Source: Zygaena filipendulae
Taxonomy: Eukaryota; Arthropoda; Insecta; Lepidoptera; Zygaenidae
Assembly: GCA_907165275.2 (NCBI GenBank)
Contig: OU015669.1
Span: 8,950,501 to 9,014,500, forward strand
Length of the DNA: 64,000 nucleotides
Reading direction: 5' to 3'
The position numbers were made by a program, and so were the translations under genes. Within the stretch, counting starts at the first letter, position 1. Each line of letters starts with the position of its first letter. Shown here piece by piece: positions 22,923 to 34,166 of the stretch. Below the pieces are notes generated by a model. It did no database searches, was not told the origin of the DNA, and was given only the letters and a program-made list of their open reading frames with translations.

Positions 22923-24292
22923 CCATAAATTATACATCATCAAAAGTGGGTCACCTGAAAACTACTTAGGTAAGGCAGATTTGATTGAAACTTGGTACAT
23001 AATGTAAGAATGTATTTCACGACTTTCAAATATCAAGATGTACTAAGAACAGCCAGTTCAAATTCGTTCAAAATCAAATATTTAATGCAGTCATGTGAAC
23101 AATGATGTTAACATTTTACAAAGATGTCCTCCTTTAAAGGCACATCGATTTTTAATTATATTTTTTATTATTAACATATTTTTCGTCTATAGGGTAAATA
23201 ATATTTGCATTTTTCTAATTAATATTGAAAGCTTTTTTTAATATCTGCAATGATAATTAAGAACATTCAATTTCATTTTACGGTTATTTAAATTTTTAAG
23301 GTGTGTTTCCAGATTGAATATTCCAACTGGCATCAAATACAAATAGTTTTATTTTAAAACCATTGCAATATTATCAACACTACTCTAAAATTAGTGCTCA
23401 ACTATTTCGAGAAAACACAAAACGTTTCACCCCAAAAATAATTTGTTTTTAAAACGAAATGTCACGAAAAAGATGCGACCCGTTGACATCACTAACGCTC
23501 TAGCCAGTTTGACAGGATGACAGCAAACATTGATTTTGGACGTTTTAATTTAAGGTTAAATGACAGACCCCCAGAATCGAAGGGAATTTACGTTTATAAG
23601 TGAATTCTTTACAGTTGAAACACGAGAAATTGCTTTTAGTGAGATATACGATAGGAATTCGTTAGTTGACGTAGGTAGGTGCGTGTAAGTGACGTGACAA
23701 ATGTCTGTAGAATGTTCAAGTGATACGAAACTTTAATTAAGGATTCGTACAGTAAATATATAGATACATATTTAAATAAGATAATATTATTTTAAAGTCC
23801 TTTATTAATGATTAATTTGACAATGAGAAGATTTTCGAAATCCAACTGCACTGAAAAAAATAGTTTAATAATTCTAGAAACATACATGAATGAGCCTTTT
23901 AATTTTAAAATGTTTAAAGTTTTAAGTAAGTAAGTTTTGTCTATACAGTTGGTCAACATTTCTTCTTTACTGTTCCAATCAGTAACAATATCAGTAAGCT
24001 TACCTATACAATATCGCTTACTGCTTATTTTTCAGTGCGATAAAGTGGTCATTAAATACGAAATTTAACATTGAAATTGAAAATTTATGAACAAAACAAT
24101 GATGTAACGTGATGTATGTCTTATATTCTGTATTTGATGTCTTAATGTATGTAAATTGGTTTCTATCAGCGGAGACCTGTAATTGGCTGCTATTTTTGTA
24201 TTTAAAAGTGTTTTTATCTGGAAAGTTGTTGGTCTTCCTAAAAATAAATAAATAAAATGTTCATGAATGGCCAGTATTTGCTAAAATAATAG
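22923..24292. other. Intergenic, no gene recognised
   Basis: AT-rich with no repeat family or coding signal recognised. A GAATAAA-like LINE tail may end near 24255 (TAAATAAATAAAATG). Confidence 0.35.
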
Positions 24293-24295
24293 TAA

Positions 24296-24526
24296 CCGCC
24301 GCACTCAGAGTCGACTTTAATGATTACTTAGTTAAGTATAGGTAGATTTTTAAAACAAAACTGCTGCAATCAGACAAGTTTAATAAATTAATGTCAATTG
24401 GTATTTAACTAATAAAGTTACATACCAATTAACATTAATTTACTGAACGTCTCTGATTGCGGCAGTTTTGTTTTAAAAATCTATACTTAACTAAGTAATC
24501 ATTAAAGTCGACTCTGAGTGCGGCCG
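24296..24526. mobile_element. Palindromic MITE family B, copy 1
   Basis: 231 bp, almost a perfect palindrome: CCGCCGCACTCAGAGTCGAC at the left, its reverse complement (with CGGCCG) at the right, and AAAACTGCTGCAATCAGACA / CTGATTGCGGCAGTTTTGTT inside. Flanked by TAA at 24293-24295 and 24527-24529. The 3-bp TWA duplication and CG-rich tips suggest a PIF/Harbinger-mobilised foldback. Confidence 0.85.
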
Positions 24527-24529
24527 TAA

Positions 24530-25133
24530 GTTTTACAACAATTTGGAGTAATTATTATATTCTGGCCTGGAAAATTATGCGTAATGAATGACTACAAGAT
24601 GAATGGAATAAACTTATGGAATATAGATCGTTGCTAAGTATAATGACTAAAATATTTAGTACCAAACAGACTGAGGTAAGCGTAGTTGGAATTTATACTT
24701 GTAAAATTATAAAGATAACTTATTCATTTAGTAATTCGGTAAGAAATGTAGTTTGCCCCGTATCTCCTTATAAGTATAACAATAGATAATTTAATAGCAA
24801 ATTTACTCAATTTATATCCATTACATTATCATAATGATATTGTACGAATAAGACATAAAATAAAACGATATATTTGAGTATTTTGGAGATAAATCTATAG
24901 CAGTAAAATGAACTTTCTAAACTTTGTGGAATTTTTATTATATTACTAAATTTTTATTTATAATTTAATGTAAAATAATGCAGCGGGTCTTATTGTATAC
25001 TAGCAGCATTCAAAACAATTGGTTATACTATTTTTAAAGTTGTTCAGTTGATTTGTTTCTCTGAATGTTTATATCTAAGTAAAACTTCTGAATGGCATCG
25101 ACCGAGGTTATCATATTTTTGATTTATCATCTC
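24530..25133. other. Intergenic spacer between MITE copies
   Basis: AT-rich. Nothing recognised. Confidence 0.4.
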
Positions 25134-25136
25134 TTA

Positions 25137-25374
25137 CGGCTGCACTCGGAGTCGACTTTAATGATTACTTAGTTAAGTATAGATTTAAAAAAAAAAAACT
25201 GCCACAATCAGAGACGTTCAGTAAATTAATGTTAGTTGGCATTTAATGAGATGTAACTTAATTAGGTTAATGCCAATTAACATTAATTTATTAAACTTGT
25301 CTGATTGCGGCAGTTTTGTTTTCAAAATCTATACTTAACTAAGTAATTATTAAAGTCGACTCTGGGTGCGACGG
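25137..25374. mobile_element. Palindromic MITE family B, copy 2
   Basis: 238 bp, flanked by TTA (25134-25136, 25375-25377). Tips CGGCTGCACTCGGAGTCGAC / (reversed) CCGTCGCACCCAGAGTCGAC are more diverged than in the other copies, so this insertion is probably older. Confidence 0.8.
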
Positions 25375-25654
25375 TTAGTCCTGCAAATTTAGTGGTGCGT
25401 TTTCCCAGTCCTGCGCTTGGAAGTTGTCAATTCCAAGGAAAATTTTTAGCTACCCGTTTCGAGAATTTTCTCAGAGGAAAATCTTGGGCGTCTTATCGAA
25501 CTGAACCTACTCACGAAGTTTCAGCCTGTTATTAGTCACTGAGAAAACAAGGCGTAGGCTGCCGGGCTAATCGTTTTTGTTAAGTCATAATCGGTTAATG
25601 ACAGTGAACAAAAAGGAAAGCGTAATCTATCTATCTTCTAATCACTGCTCATTA

Positions 25655-25742
25655 GCTAATGTTATAGGGAGTAAATTAGGCCACTTTGGACTTCTTGCAG
25701 GAATTCCGAAACTCACGCGTGTGAACCGCGGGGCACAGCTAG
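25655..25742 (+). mobile_element. Helitron-like 3' end fragment
   Basis: GGCCACTTTGGACTTCTTG, then AGGAATTCCGAAACTCACG, a shortened hairpin GTGTGAACCGCGG and the end GGCACAGCTAG. The base after CTAG is A, not T. Confidence 0.6.
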
Positions 25743-25921
25743 ATCTCAATATAAACAAAATTCCAAAGATGCGCTGTGATCTGATTCTTATAATATAAGT
25801 CTGATATACGTGTATACCTACAAGTAAAACTGGACCTTATTCTTCTAATCTTCGAGTTCAATGTACCGCTCAGAATATCTACCGCTAAAATAAAGGTACT
25901 CGCAATAAATGTAAAGACCGA

Positions 25922-25975
25922 CTTCAAAATAAAAATCTATACTCATATCATTAAAGTCGTCTCTGAGTGCGGCCG
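25922..25975. mobile_element. Palindromic MITE family B, right-end fragment
   Basis: AAATCTATACTCATATCATT and AAAGTCGTCTCTGAGTGCGG then CCG, followed by TTA. Only one terminal arm is left. Confidence 0.6.
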
Positions 25976-26153
25976 TTAGTGCGGTCCTTTATTCATATTA
26001 TCATTAATTTCATTCATTTGACTATTTGTTTTCTACAATCATCAAGATATTTTCGTACATTGACCGCGAGAGTTCACTGTGTTTTTCTTTTTCTTCTTAC
26101 AGTGCAGTATTAACGCTAACAATAACAATTGCAACAGCTAGGTATATCCAGTG

Positions 26154-26528
26154 TCAAACAGAAATAGGCCTTGTATTTGAGACGACCAAGATTCCATTTT
26201 GCAAAACATCATATTCTTCGACCGTTCGATCAGTTATAGCTGTTATTTCTAACGCATTAAAGTGTATATCAGCATCCATTGACGTTACTTCTGGCGATGC
26301 AATATCAATATGCGAATAACTTTCTTTGGTCAAAAATATAGGGACTCCAACTTCTATTTGTTTGATGTTAAGATTTGTTTTTCTGTGATCGCGGGCCGCG
26401 TTGACCATTTTTGTCTTCGTCGCCATAAAGTCTGGTGTGTTTGCTCCAGTTATTTCTGTATTACTATTAAATGACACACGCTGGCATGCAGCTGGCTGTC
26501 TTGATCTGATACAAAAGGAATTACGCAC
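26154..26528 (-). pseudogene. 124-codon frame of unknown origin
   Basis: One of the longest frames here not explained by a repeat. I do not recognise a family. Residues 35-80 are polar (for example ATKTKMVNAARDHRKTN) and the C-terminus is acidic (EVTSMDADIH). Past the TGA at 26154 the same frame continues with a hydrophobic run (YLAVAIVIVSVN) to another stop near 26098. Upstream on the minus strand a second frame starts with MVKGISSKKKRIKQ (about 26580). This could be a decayed gene or retrogene with frame breaks, or chance. A plus-strand frame of 97 codons overlaps it. Confidence 0.3.
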
Positions 26529-27012
26529 ATTCTATTCTGTTTAATTCTTTTTTTTTTCGATGAAATACCTTTAACCATTTTCGGGTTTGAAACTGCGTGT
26601 TCATTGTTGCCTCTGTAACGACAAGAATGTCAACTATTTATTAAGATTGGTATCATTATGCAAATGTATAAAAGTAAATTAAAAAGCTTATTACACCACT
26701 CTAAATTTTTAAACCCTTATTGGGATTGACTTCTTCTTGAGTGCAGAAACTTACCTATTTATTTATTCCATGCTATATCGAGCTTGTCTCTTCTATTTCT
26801 GTTAGCTTTGAGATATATTTTTTTATAGGGTTAGGTAGGTGCGTCTTTTTTTATTCATCAATGCAAATGACAAAGTACGAAAAATATATCAGTTTTGTAA
26901 ACAATTTATTATTGAAGTACATAATCAGAAAAGCGATAACAGCAAATACCATTTCTATTAAGTACTAAATAAATAACAAAAAAAAGTTTATAAATAACAA
27001 ATTTCAATAAAA
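26529..27012. other. Intergenic, no gene recognised
   Basis: On the minus strand a possible acceptor (TTCTTGTCGTTACAG) lies at about 26617-26631, just upstream of the frame at 26154-26528. Otherwise AT-rich. Confidence 0.3.
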
Positions 27013-27231
27013 TCTATACATCTATATCTACACATAAATAAAATTGAAGTGTCTGTTTGTAATTCCAAATTATCTACTTTTCACTGAATGCATATAAAAG
27101 TAAGTAATATTTTTTCTCTGTCTGTCTGTCGGTCTGTCTGTCTGTTTATTCGGGTTAATTTCTGAAACGGCTTGGGCGGTTTTTACGGGACTTTCACAAC
27201 AATTTCGGGTGAAACCGCGGGGCGCAGCTAG
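27013..27231 (+). mobile_element. Helitron-like element, fourth 5' type
   Basis: Starts TCTATACATCTATATC, then AAATTGAAGTGTCTGTTTGT, (CTGT)n and TTTTACGGGACTTTCACA. Ends with the hairpin CGGGTGAAACCGCGG and GGCGCAGCTAG before T. The same 5' type is at 31500-31903. Confidence 0.75.
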
Positions 27232-27614
27232 TTGGTAAAAGACATGATATAAATCATGTAGTATCATAGTTTATCCCTTCTATTGCGAGTAAAAATTTAC
27301 ATTTCACAATTCTACTTACGTATATTCTTAAATGAATCGATATCTGATGCTTTTGCTTCTCAATTTTTAGTATTTGCTCCCTTTTTAAGTGCCGTACTCG
27401 TTTTACATCTCATAATAACATATCGTATTACTTTGAAAGCGTGTAATGTTTATTGTTTAAGTACAACTTGTAACAATATTTGCAAAGGCCGAGTGGAGGT
27501 TTTTGTTAAACAAAGCGTCAAGACACGAGTTTGCGCCAGACAAAGACATTGGTTTCGGACGCCATGCTGTCTGACATTACATACAGTTGGCATCACTATG
27601 TGGTACAAAACCAA
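27232..27614. other. Intergenic; read-through frame
   Basis: A 126-codon plus frame (27283-27663) ends inside the next Helitron-like copy and has no recognised domain. A GC-richer patch lies at 27480-27600. No gene is supported. Confidence 0.3.
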
Positions 27615-27791
27615 GTCGCTTCCCGTTGTCTGTCTGTCCCTATGTAGGTATGTATGTCTTTAAAACTACGCAACGGATTTTGATGCGGTTTTTTTATTAG
27701 ATAGAGTGATTTAAGAGGAAGGTTTATACCTACGTATAGTTTATCGTGGAATTCCCGCGGTAACTCCGAAATTACCGCGGGGGACAGCTAG
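27615..27791 (+). mobile_element. Helitron-like element
   Basis: Body TGTCTGTCTGTCCCTATGTA, ACGCAACGGATTTTGATGCG and AGAGTGATTTAAGAGGAAGG, then AATTCCCGCGGTAACTCCG and the end GGGGGACAGCTAG before T. The 3' hairpin is shortened. Confidence 0.65.
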
Positions 27792-28405
27792 TCGGAAATA
27801 GGTATGTAATCAATTTGGCTTGGTTGAATTAAAGTTTAATGACTGGATTTTTTTTTATATCTTTTCTTTTCTGACTGTACACGTAATAGTGGTAGCCAGA
27901 GAATTTAAATGAAATAGAAATGGCCGAAAGTGCGTTTCAATGCTTTTTTTTTTCGCCAATTTCAGGGAGGAACGTGGAAACAGGTACGGGTACGTACAAA
28001 GTAGACAATGTTGGGTATTATTGCCGGTGATCGTGATCAACTAGATCTTACTGAGAGTTATTATGAAAATTTATTTATTCAAGTAGATATCTGCTCCCTT
28101 TTTAAAAACATGTCATGGTGCAAATCTTTTCAAATAATGTTCATTAAAAATTGCAGTAATCATCACTATTATAAATCTACATAACATAAAAAAAATGTAT
28201 TCACAGTAAAGTGACTGTCATATTATATTATATTATGTACCTAGTGTAATTCCTAATTCAAATTCGTAATTTTAATTAGTAAGTAGGACATGTAGGTAGG
28301 TACATTGGTGTAAGGTAGTACGTATCAATCGATTATAACATCGATTTTTCATTGAAATATCGAACTAAAACACTTAAGAGAAGGACGTAATAATAAAGTT
28401 AATAT
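27792..28405. other. Left flank of the LTR element
   Basis: AT-rich, nothing recognised. It ends in AATAT before the CGAA target duplication. Confidence 0.4.
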
Positions 28406-28409
28406 CGAA

Positions 28410-29033
28410 TGTTAAATCATTAGCATTAGTAAGGATACCTAGTAAATAAAACAACCTGATTTTAACAAAACTATTCCTTTGTGTCTGTATTACCAATTAT
28501 AATAAAAACTCTTTGATATAATTTGTATCAAATTCTATAATAATCAAAGCCAGTATAGATAAGCAATAGGAATCTCAAAACATGTTACGCACAAAGTAAT
28601 CAAATCTCTGAAGCTAAAGTTAAGCTTGAACAGTATATTTTATGAGAACAATACAGTAATCACAATTATTATTACAAGCATTAATTAGAGCCAAAACTGT
28701 CTACCAATACTTAACTTTCGATGTTATGATGTCTTCCATCTAGGAAATCACCAGCACCACTGACCCGATCCTTTGTTGCTGCCATTATGTAAACATGTTC
28801 TCCCGCGCGTTTTTCCCGCTATCTCAAATAACATTTTATTTACTCTACAGTCTATGAATTCACAATGTTGCCAGTTATTAAATATGAATTGACCATGGAA
28901 ATGCAATTTAAATCACTTTAATAAACATTGGTATAATTATTTAAATTAAGAATCACAATACATAGCATAAGAATCATAATAATATTAATCAATTTTAATA
29001 TATTAGTACAGAATACCTAAATCACTATTCACA
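28410..29033 (-). repeat. 3' LTR (624 bp)
   Basis: Plus strand begins TGTTAAATCATTAGC and ends CACTATTCACA. On the minus strand the LTR has GGGTCAGTGG, with an insect-type TCAGT initiator, and upstream AGTAAATAAAATG, which could be a poly(A) signal. By eye I found no difference from the partner LTR at 34167-34790. Confidence 0.85.
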
Positions 29034-29315
29034 CTCGCCCATCCTGACATCTTTGCGACCCTGCAAAGTAAAAAGGTTTTGTAAAAATAATTTCACTTTA
29101 TCTAAATGTAACACAAATTCAAACCATGATTCTTTTTTTATCCAATCCATGTTACTAAGTTCCACCAACTTCCACTTAACTTCTATCCATTATCCATAAT
29201 AAGATTTTATTTTATTCCTTAATAACCAATAATATTAATAATAATATTTAGCATTGAACCATTTATCAAATATTTTATCTGCGGACTCGCTTAGACGATT
29301 AGATACGTAATTTTC
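29034..29315. other. CCA-rich internal stretch
   Basis: Noncoding interior of the LTR element with many CCAT/CCAA words (ATCCAATCCATG, ACTTCTATCCATTATCCA), like the longer stretch at 31904-32340. Confidence 0.4.
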
Positions 29316-30215
29316 TTCCAAGTTCCAACTGCTACTAAAGTTGCGTTAGCACAATCACTCCTTTTACCAATGATCGACTATGCCGATACCTGCTTTACTG
29401 ACATTAGCGAGGAGCAGCTAAATAAACTTGAGCGCCTCCAGAATCTATGTATCCGGTTCATATTTGGTCTACGCAAATATGACCATGTCTCCGAATTTCG
29501 TACCAAGCTCAAGTGGCTTCCGATTTGCCTTCGCCGGAATGCGCATGTCCTCTTCCTTCTATATAGCATACTGTTCAATCCACCTTCCCCCAACTACCTA
29601 AAAGACCTCTTCGTATTTCAATCTTCTTCCCATAACCTGCCTGTTCGATCATCCTAGAACTTACTTCTTATGATTCCTGCCCCTAGAACCAACTTTTATG
29701 ATTATTCCTTCTCTGTACAAGCAGTCCGCTTGTGGAATCCGCTACCTGTAGAGGTGCGAATAGGCCAAATCACTACCCACCTTTAAGAGCCTGGTGAAGA
29801 CTTTCTACCTCACTCATGGATCGTGACTCGCTGTAGTGTAACCTTATTATTTATAGTATGCATCTGTGTTTAAACGCATTTATAAAATTAGTATTTATAC
29901 CCATAAATATTGTACGTATATATTTTCTATGTGTATATTTTATATCTATGCGTGTATCTATGTATATCCATTTTTTGTGTATGTCTTTTCTATGTGTCTC
30001 TTCTATATTATTTTAAGATTCGTTTCACCTATACATATAATATACCAAATCAACTTATAAATTTACTGTTTTTGTCCTGTCCACCCAAAGGTTGTCTGGA
30101 AAAGATCGCTAGTAAAGCGATAAGATAGCCTTTTGTATGCCTTTATTTATAAATTTTTATTTTGTTACCACACTAAAATTATTCTTGTATACAATAAAGA
30201 GTATTCTATCCTATT
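29316..30215 (+). pseudogene. LINE remnant (Jockey/CR1-type RT C-terminus)
   Basis: The frame from about 29316 encodes ALAQSLLLPMIDYADTCF, LERLQNLCIRFIFGL and LKWLPICLRR, the C-terminal 'thumb' text of Jockey/CR1-type reverse transcriptases. A TAG at 29655-29657 breaks it, the same frame resumes with SFSVQAVRLWNPLPVEVR to about 29784, then shifts frame (PTFKSLVKTFYLTH). The 3' UTR ends with the hairpin ATCGCT-AGTAA-AGCGAT (30105-30121), GCCTTTTGTATGCC and ACAATAAAGAGTATTC. It lies inside and antisense to the LTR element. Dead; 5'-truncated. Confidence 0.8.
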
Positions 30216-30234
30216 TTAAATTCAACGAAAATGG

Positions 30235-31200
30235 GAAATCTCTCAAAATACTATGCTGCAGGAAGTAATGAACCAGCTGATGAAAAGTTTAACCATTTGC
30301 TCTAAATGGATGATATTAAATTGTACGCCACCACGAAAGACCTATGTTATTTGGCTGATCTTACGGAAACTTTTTCAAAGGAAAAACGTCGGGTCATATT
30401 ACCTTTCAGATGCAGACTGGCCAACAGATACCTTCGCTTAATGAAAAAGAGACAAGTACTTGGGCTTCAATCAATCTAAACAATAACAGATCGCCAACTA
30501 AAAATACAAGAGTGAACTCAAAAGGGTATGCATAGACAACACCGGCAAAATTTGTGCAAGTCTAACGTCGATAAAGAAGCATCCAATGCCTGGCTTACTT
30601 GGAGTGAACTGTTTCCCGAAACAGAAGGATTTATTCTTGCCATTCAAGACCAAGTCATCGGAACACGAAACTACCAAAAGCATATACTAAAAGTCCATAA
30701 TATATCAAATGACAGCTGCAGAAAATGTAACGGTGCCCCGGAAACGATACAGCATCTCATAAGTGTCTGCAAGTCAATAGTACAAAAAGATTATAAACAC
30801 CGCTACGACCAGGTTGCTAAGATTATTCATCAGAAACTTGCAAGCAAATCTAAACTGAGGACGAATGAACCAATTTCTTATTAAAAATACATACCTGACA
30901 GCGTTCTAGGGAATTCAACCCACAGGCTGTAGAGCACAATATCTGAAAGCTTACAAAATATACTGACCTCAAAACGAAATAGCAAAAAAATGTGGAAATT
31001 ACAGAATATTACCTTCATCCCTGTTGTACTACCACCATCTGAAATCCCTTGTCAACTGCACCAACCCTTCGCTACCCTCCAATTACCTAGGTACACTTAC
31101 ATTATTATGCAGAAGGCGGTAATACTAAATACATGTCGAATCGTCCGCAAACTCCTCCAAACTGATGATCACACAACTCTTAATACTTCCACTTAAACTA
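30235..31200 (+). pseudogene. Decayed LINE with CCHC motif (RLE type)
   Basis: A frame near 30279 gives DEKFNHLL-stop-MDDIKLYA: the YMDD catalytic box of a reverse transcriptase with Tyr changed to TAA at 30303-30305. 30528-30884 encodes NVDKEASNAWLTW, FPETEGFILAIQDQVIGT and CRKCNGAPETIQHLISVC, a C-x2-C-H-C zinc knuckle as found near the C-terminus of R2/R4-like LINEs with a restriction-like endonuclease. 30990-31196 encodes a further C-terminal piece (MQKAVILNTCRIVRK). Large parts between are deleted. Clade assignment is from remembered motifs. Confidence 0.75.
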
Positions 31201-31278
31201 ACCTCCACTTGGCTTTGGCCCGTGGTTGCCAATTAATACCGGTCTAGCTGAGAAGAATTCAAAAATCCAAATTCCCAT

Positions 31279-31458
31279 AATAATAATAATCCACTTCACA
31301 ACACACAGATAAGCGTCTTGACCCCACACTAAGCTATAAGCTTGTGTCATGGCAACCAAGCAAACTTGGTATACCTATAGGTACTTACTACATATTATTA
31401 CATATGTCCATATTACACTATAGATATAATATATTATATATTCACGCCCAGACTGGAA
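31279..31458 (-). repeat. SINE S1, 5'-truncated
   Basis: Starts on the plus strand with (AAT)n and ATCCACTTCACAACACACAG, continues with ACTAAGCTATAAGCTTGTGT and GCAACCAAGCAAACTTGG, and stops after CGCCCAGACTGGAAAA. The tRNA-like head is missing. Confidence 0.75.
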
Positions 31459-31499
31459 AATATAATAATATAACAAAATAAAATATAAAAATACAATAA

Positions 31500-31903
31500 T
31501 CTATACATACATAATTTTAAATAAAATTTATGTGTCTGTTTGTAACTCAAAATTAACAGCTTTTTAATAAATGCATAATATGAAAATAAGTATAATTATA
31601 ATATGGCACCTACTTACATATATGTCTGTCTGTTCCGGGTAATCTCTAAAACGGCTGGATCGATTTTAACTGGACTTTCACTGGCAAATCGTCAAAGTCA
31701 AATCATTTATTCAAATTTGGTCCATAATATGACTCTTTGACGTCAACATAATTACAGTTATTATGACAACACCCATAAAACATCCACCCTTCACAGCTTC
31801 CTAGCTGATGTTATAAGGAGTAACTTGGCTACATTTATTTCCAAAAATTAGTTCCTGCGGGAACTCCGAAATCCACGCTAGCAAAATCGCGGGGCACAGC
31901 TAG
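31500..31903 (+). mobile_element. Helitron-like element, fourth 5' type, long
   Basis: Starts TCTATACATACATAATT after an A and ends GGGGCACAGCTAG before a T. 404 bp. Shares ATGTGTCTGTTTGTAACTC and CGGGTAATCTCTAAAACGGC with 27013-27231. About 110 extra bases near 31690-31795 (TCAAAGTCAAATCATTTATT...) look inserted. The 3' hairpin is decayed (CACGCTAGCAAAATCGCGG). Confidence 0.75.
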
Positions 31904-32714
31904 TAATCAATAGATAAATATATAAATAAATAAATTTATTTCACACTTTTTATCTCCATTATTTTCAACCATAATTTATAACCATTCATTATTATTCCAT
32001 TATTTATAACCATTTTATTTTCAACCATTTTTTTTTTATCCAATTTATCCAATTATTCAAGTAATTCCATTTTTACCAATATTTTATTCATTTAGTCCAA
32101 TTTATTCATTAATACCAGAGATCCATTTAATTATTCCATTTATTACTTTTATACCATTCATCACTTAGATTATCAACCACTTTTAACCATTACTTTAGTA
32201 TAGGTACATCAGGTACATGACCATATATTCCAGTATTTAATTTTTGTACCTAATCCATTAGTAATTAAATCCAATAATCAAAATCGCTTTAACTAGTTAA
32301 CCAGCTAGTTATTCCTTACACAATTGGTAGAGTAAATTCTTTTTCCCTCAAGTACCTAGATTAAATTGACATTGAAAGAACTTTATTTGACACAACACAT
32401 ACATTAATTTTTTAAAAAAAAGTATGAATAAGGGACTGCTTCCCAACCGCCAAACGATCAGAAACGTACCGGGAGATCGCAAGCGCACCAAACCCAAAAT
32501 TAACTATAAATTCTTCTATGCTATCCACCTGACTCGTCTGTCGAGATTGTATCGGTCTCAGAGTCTATTTAGAACAATTGTATGTAATCTGACTATGCTT
32601 TGACACCTTATGGACAAGTTCTAGTTGAAGAAAAGAAAGAAGTCTATCCATTACAAACAACCAAGGAAACAAACAAAAATGGATCTTATGTCCTTATTGG
32701 CGCCTATTAGATAA
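31904..32714. other. CCA-rich low-complexity interior
   Basis: 31960-32330 repeats words such as ATAACCATT, TTTTCAACCATT and ATTATTCCATT with strong strand asymmetry (many CCA, few TGG on the plus strand). Noncoding. It occupies part of the place where pol would be expected in an LTR element of this size. Confidence 0.45.
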
Positions 32715-33020
32715 TATACGGAGGTAAAGTTATATAAGTTTGCAAACTTTGTAAGTTTGGATGTAGTGGGTAGTCTCTGGTACTACTGAACAGATTCTTA
32801 AAATTCCTTTATAAAAGATACTGACACAGCACAGGAGTGACACGTACTTTCCATTTCCAAACAAAGAATTCCTGCCGAAATATCAAAATTCACGCTGGGA
32901 AATCAGCGGGGAAACAGATATTTTAATAGGTTAGGTATGGATAAAAGTGAAATAGGCAATAAGGTAGGTACATTTTATCCGGATGTAAAGGAATTTCGCG
33001 GGTTGAATCGCGGGGGATAG
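32715..33020 (+). mobile_element. Decayed Helitron-like element(s)
   Basis: TAAAGTTATATAAGTTTGCA near 32723 resembles the third 5' type body; GAATTCCTGCCGAAATATCA and CACGCTGGGAAATCAGCGGG resemble a 3' end near 32915, and a second end-like AATTTCGCGGGTTGAATCG is at 32990-33020. Confidence 0.45.
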
Positions 33021-33639
33021 TAGGCACCTAGCAGTAAAATATTACTTATCGTTGAAGGTAAATTATGATAATACTCTAAAACTGATTTTGTTCTCTATAC
33101 GTATCTATTTAAGTATTATTAATGAATGTTGGCATGTAATCAAAAAGGAAAACTGTGACTATTGTTTTAAACAAGATTCGAATTTGAAAACTAACTTAGA
33201 GACCACACTTGAATCGCAACCTTTTAATGTGTTATACAAATGCATATTACGTTTAATTAAATTGTTTAAATTACAGGAGGATTACAGAATAATTTCACAG
33301 AAAGTACCTTTACCTATCTATTTTCTTCAAAAGCTCAATGGTTAAATAGAGTTACTACTGCATTAATTAACATCAAGTTAAATATTGTGTAATTCCACTA
33401 CAAATTATTAAGAAAGACTTACCGCTACCACAATAACCACGAGTATACTCCGCTACTAAGCGCACTAAAGAAGAAATGCTGTAATTGAATACCCGCGCAT
33501 AATCACACATTTTTAGACTTATAAGCATTGATATATTCCTATAAGAAAAAAATCTCCAGGACTTCAAACCCATTTACTACGAATTCTATCGACACCTGAC
33601 CTTCATACTTTTATTGGACTACCTCCAAAACCTTTTACA
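33021..33639. other. LTR element interior, unassigned
   Basis: A 97-codon plus frame (33052-33345) has a Cys pair (ENCDYCFKQ) but no recognised family. A 66-codon minus frame (33373-33573) may be trailing gag-region sequence. Neither is a supported gene. Confidence 0.3.
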
Positions 33640-33950
33640 AAAATATCTGATGGAAGCAATAAGACAAGTTTTAGCGAGCAATCTCGAGTATCTAAATTAA
33701 CCCGTGTAATCGATATTGTCAGGGGATGCCTCTAAAATCTTTTGTTTCTATTTATGCCATGTAAATTCATAAGAACGCAAAGTCTTGTGCCACAACTTAG
33801 CCAATCCAGTAGTCAAACGTGACTGCACATAATAACTTTTCCATCATCGTTCCAACCATGTATTGCCCTTAGATGTTCGATTTTATCAAGATTTTATTAA
33901 GCCATTGTAATACCGGCAATTCCGATTTCTCAAAATCGAATTCGGGAAAA
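33640..33950 (-). pseudogene. Broken gag remnant
   Basis: Three minus-strand frames hold successive pieces of a retrotransposon Gag core. About 33893-33945 gives FEKSELPVLQWLNK, about 33832-33885 gives EHLRAIHGW, and about 33740-33830 gives TTGLAKLWHKTLRSY and FTWHKWKQK. The order and the W/L pattern fit the Retrotrans_gag fold of Ty3-type elements. At least two frameshifts separate the pieces. It sits 0.2-0.5 kb inside the 5' LTR, where gag belongs, and sets the element's direction. Confidence 0.65.
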
Positions 33951-34166
33951 ATACGGGTTTAACCAAGACGTTACTATAATATGGAGCGATCCTACCAGTA
34001 TCATCCAGTTGTGAAGATTCTTTATTTCTCACGGCCCGTGGAGAAGGCGTATCTCTAGGCCGCCATGGCGCCCAGGATCTGGAAGTGATCCATGACCGTC
34101 GTTTCGTTTAACAGGACTCCGAGAATGCTTTGGCTGCTTGAATCCTTAATAATCCCACTTCTGAAA

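Noticed and set aside
27283..27663. 126-codon plus-strand reading frame
   Set aside because: Runs into the Helitron-like copy at its end (VCLSLCRYVCL is the CTGT-repeat region) and has no domain.
29378..29593. 71-codon minus-strand frame
   Set aside because: Antisense shadow of the LINE RT remnant on the plus strand.
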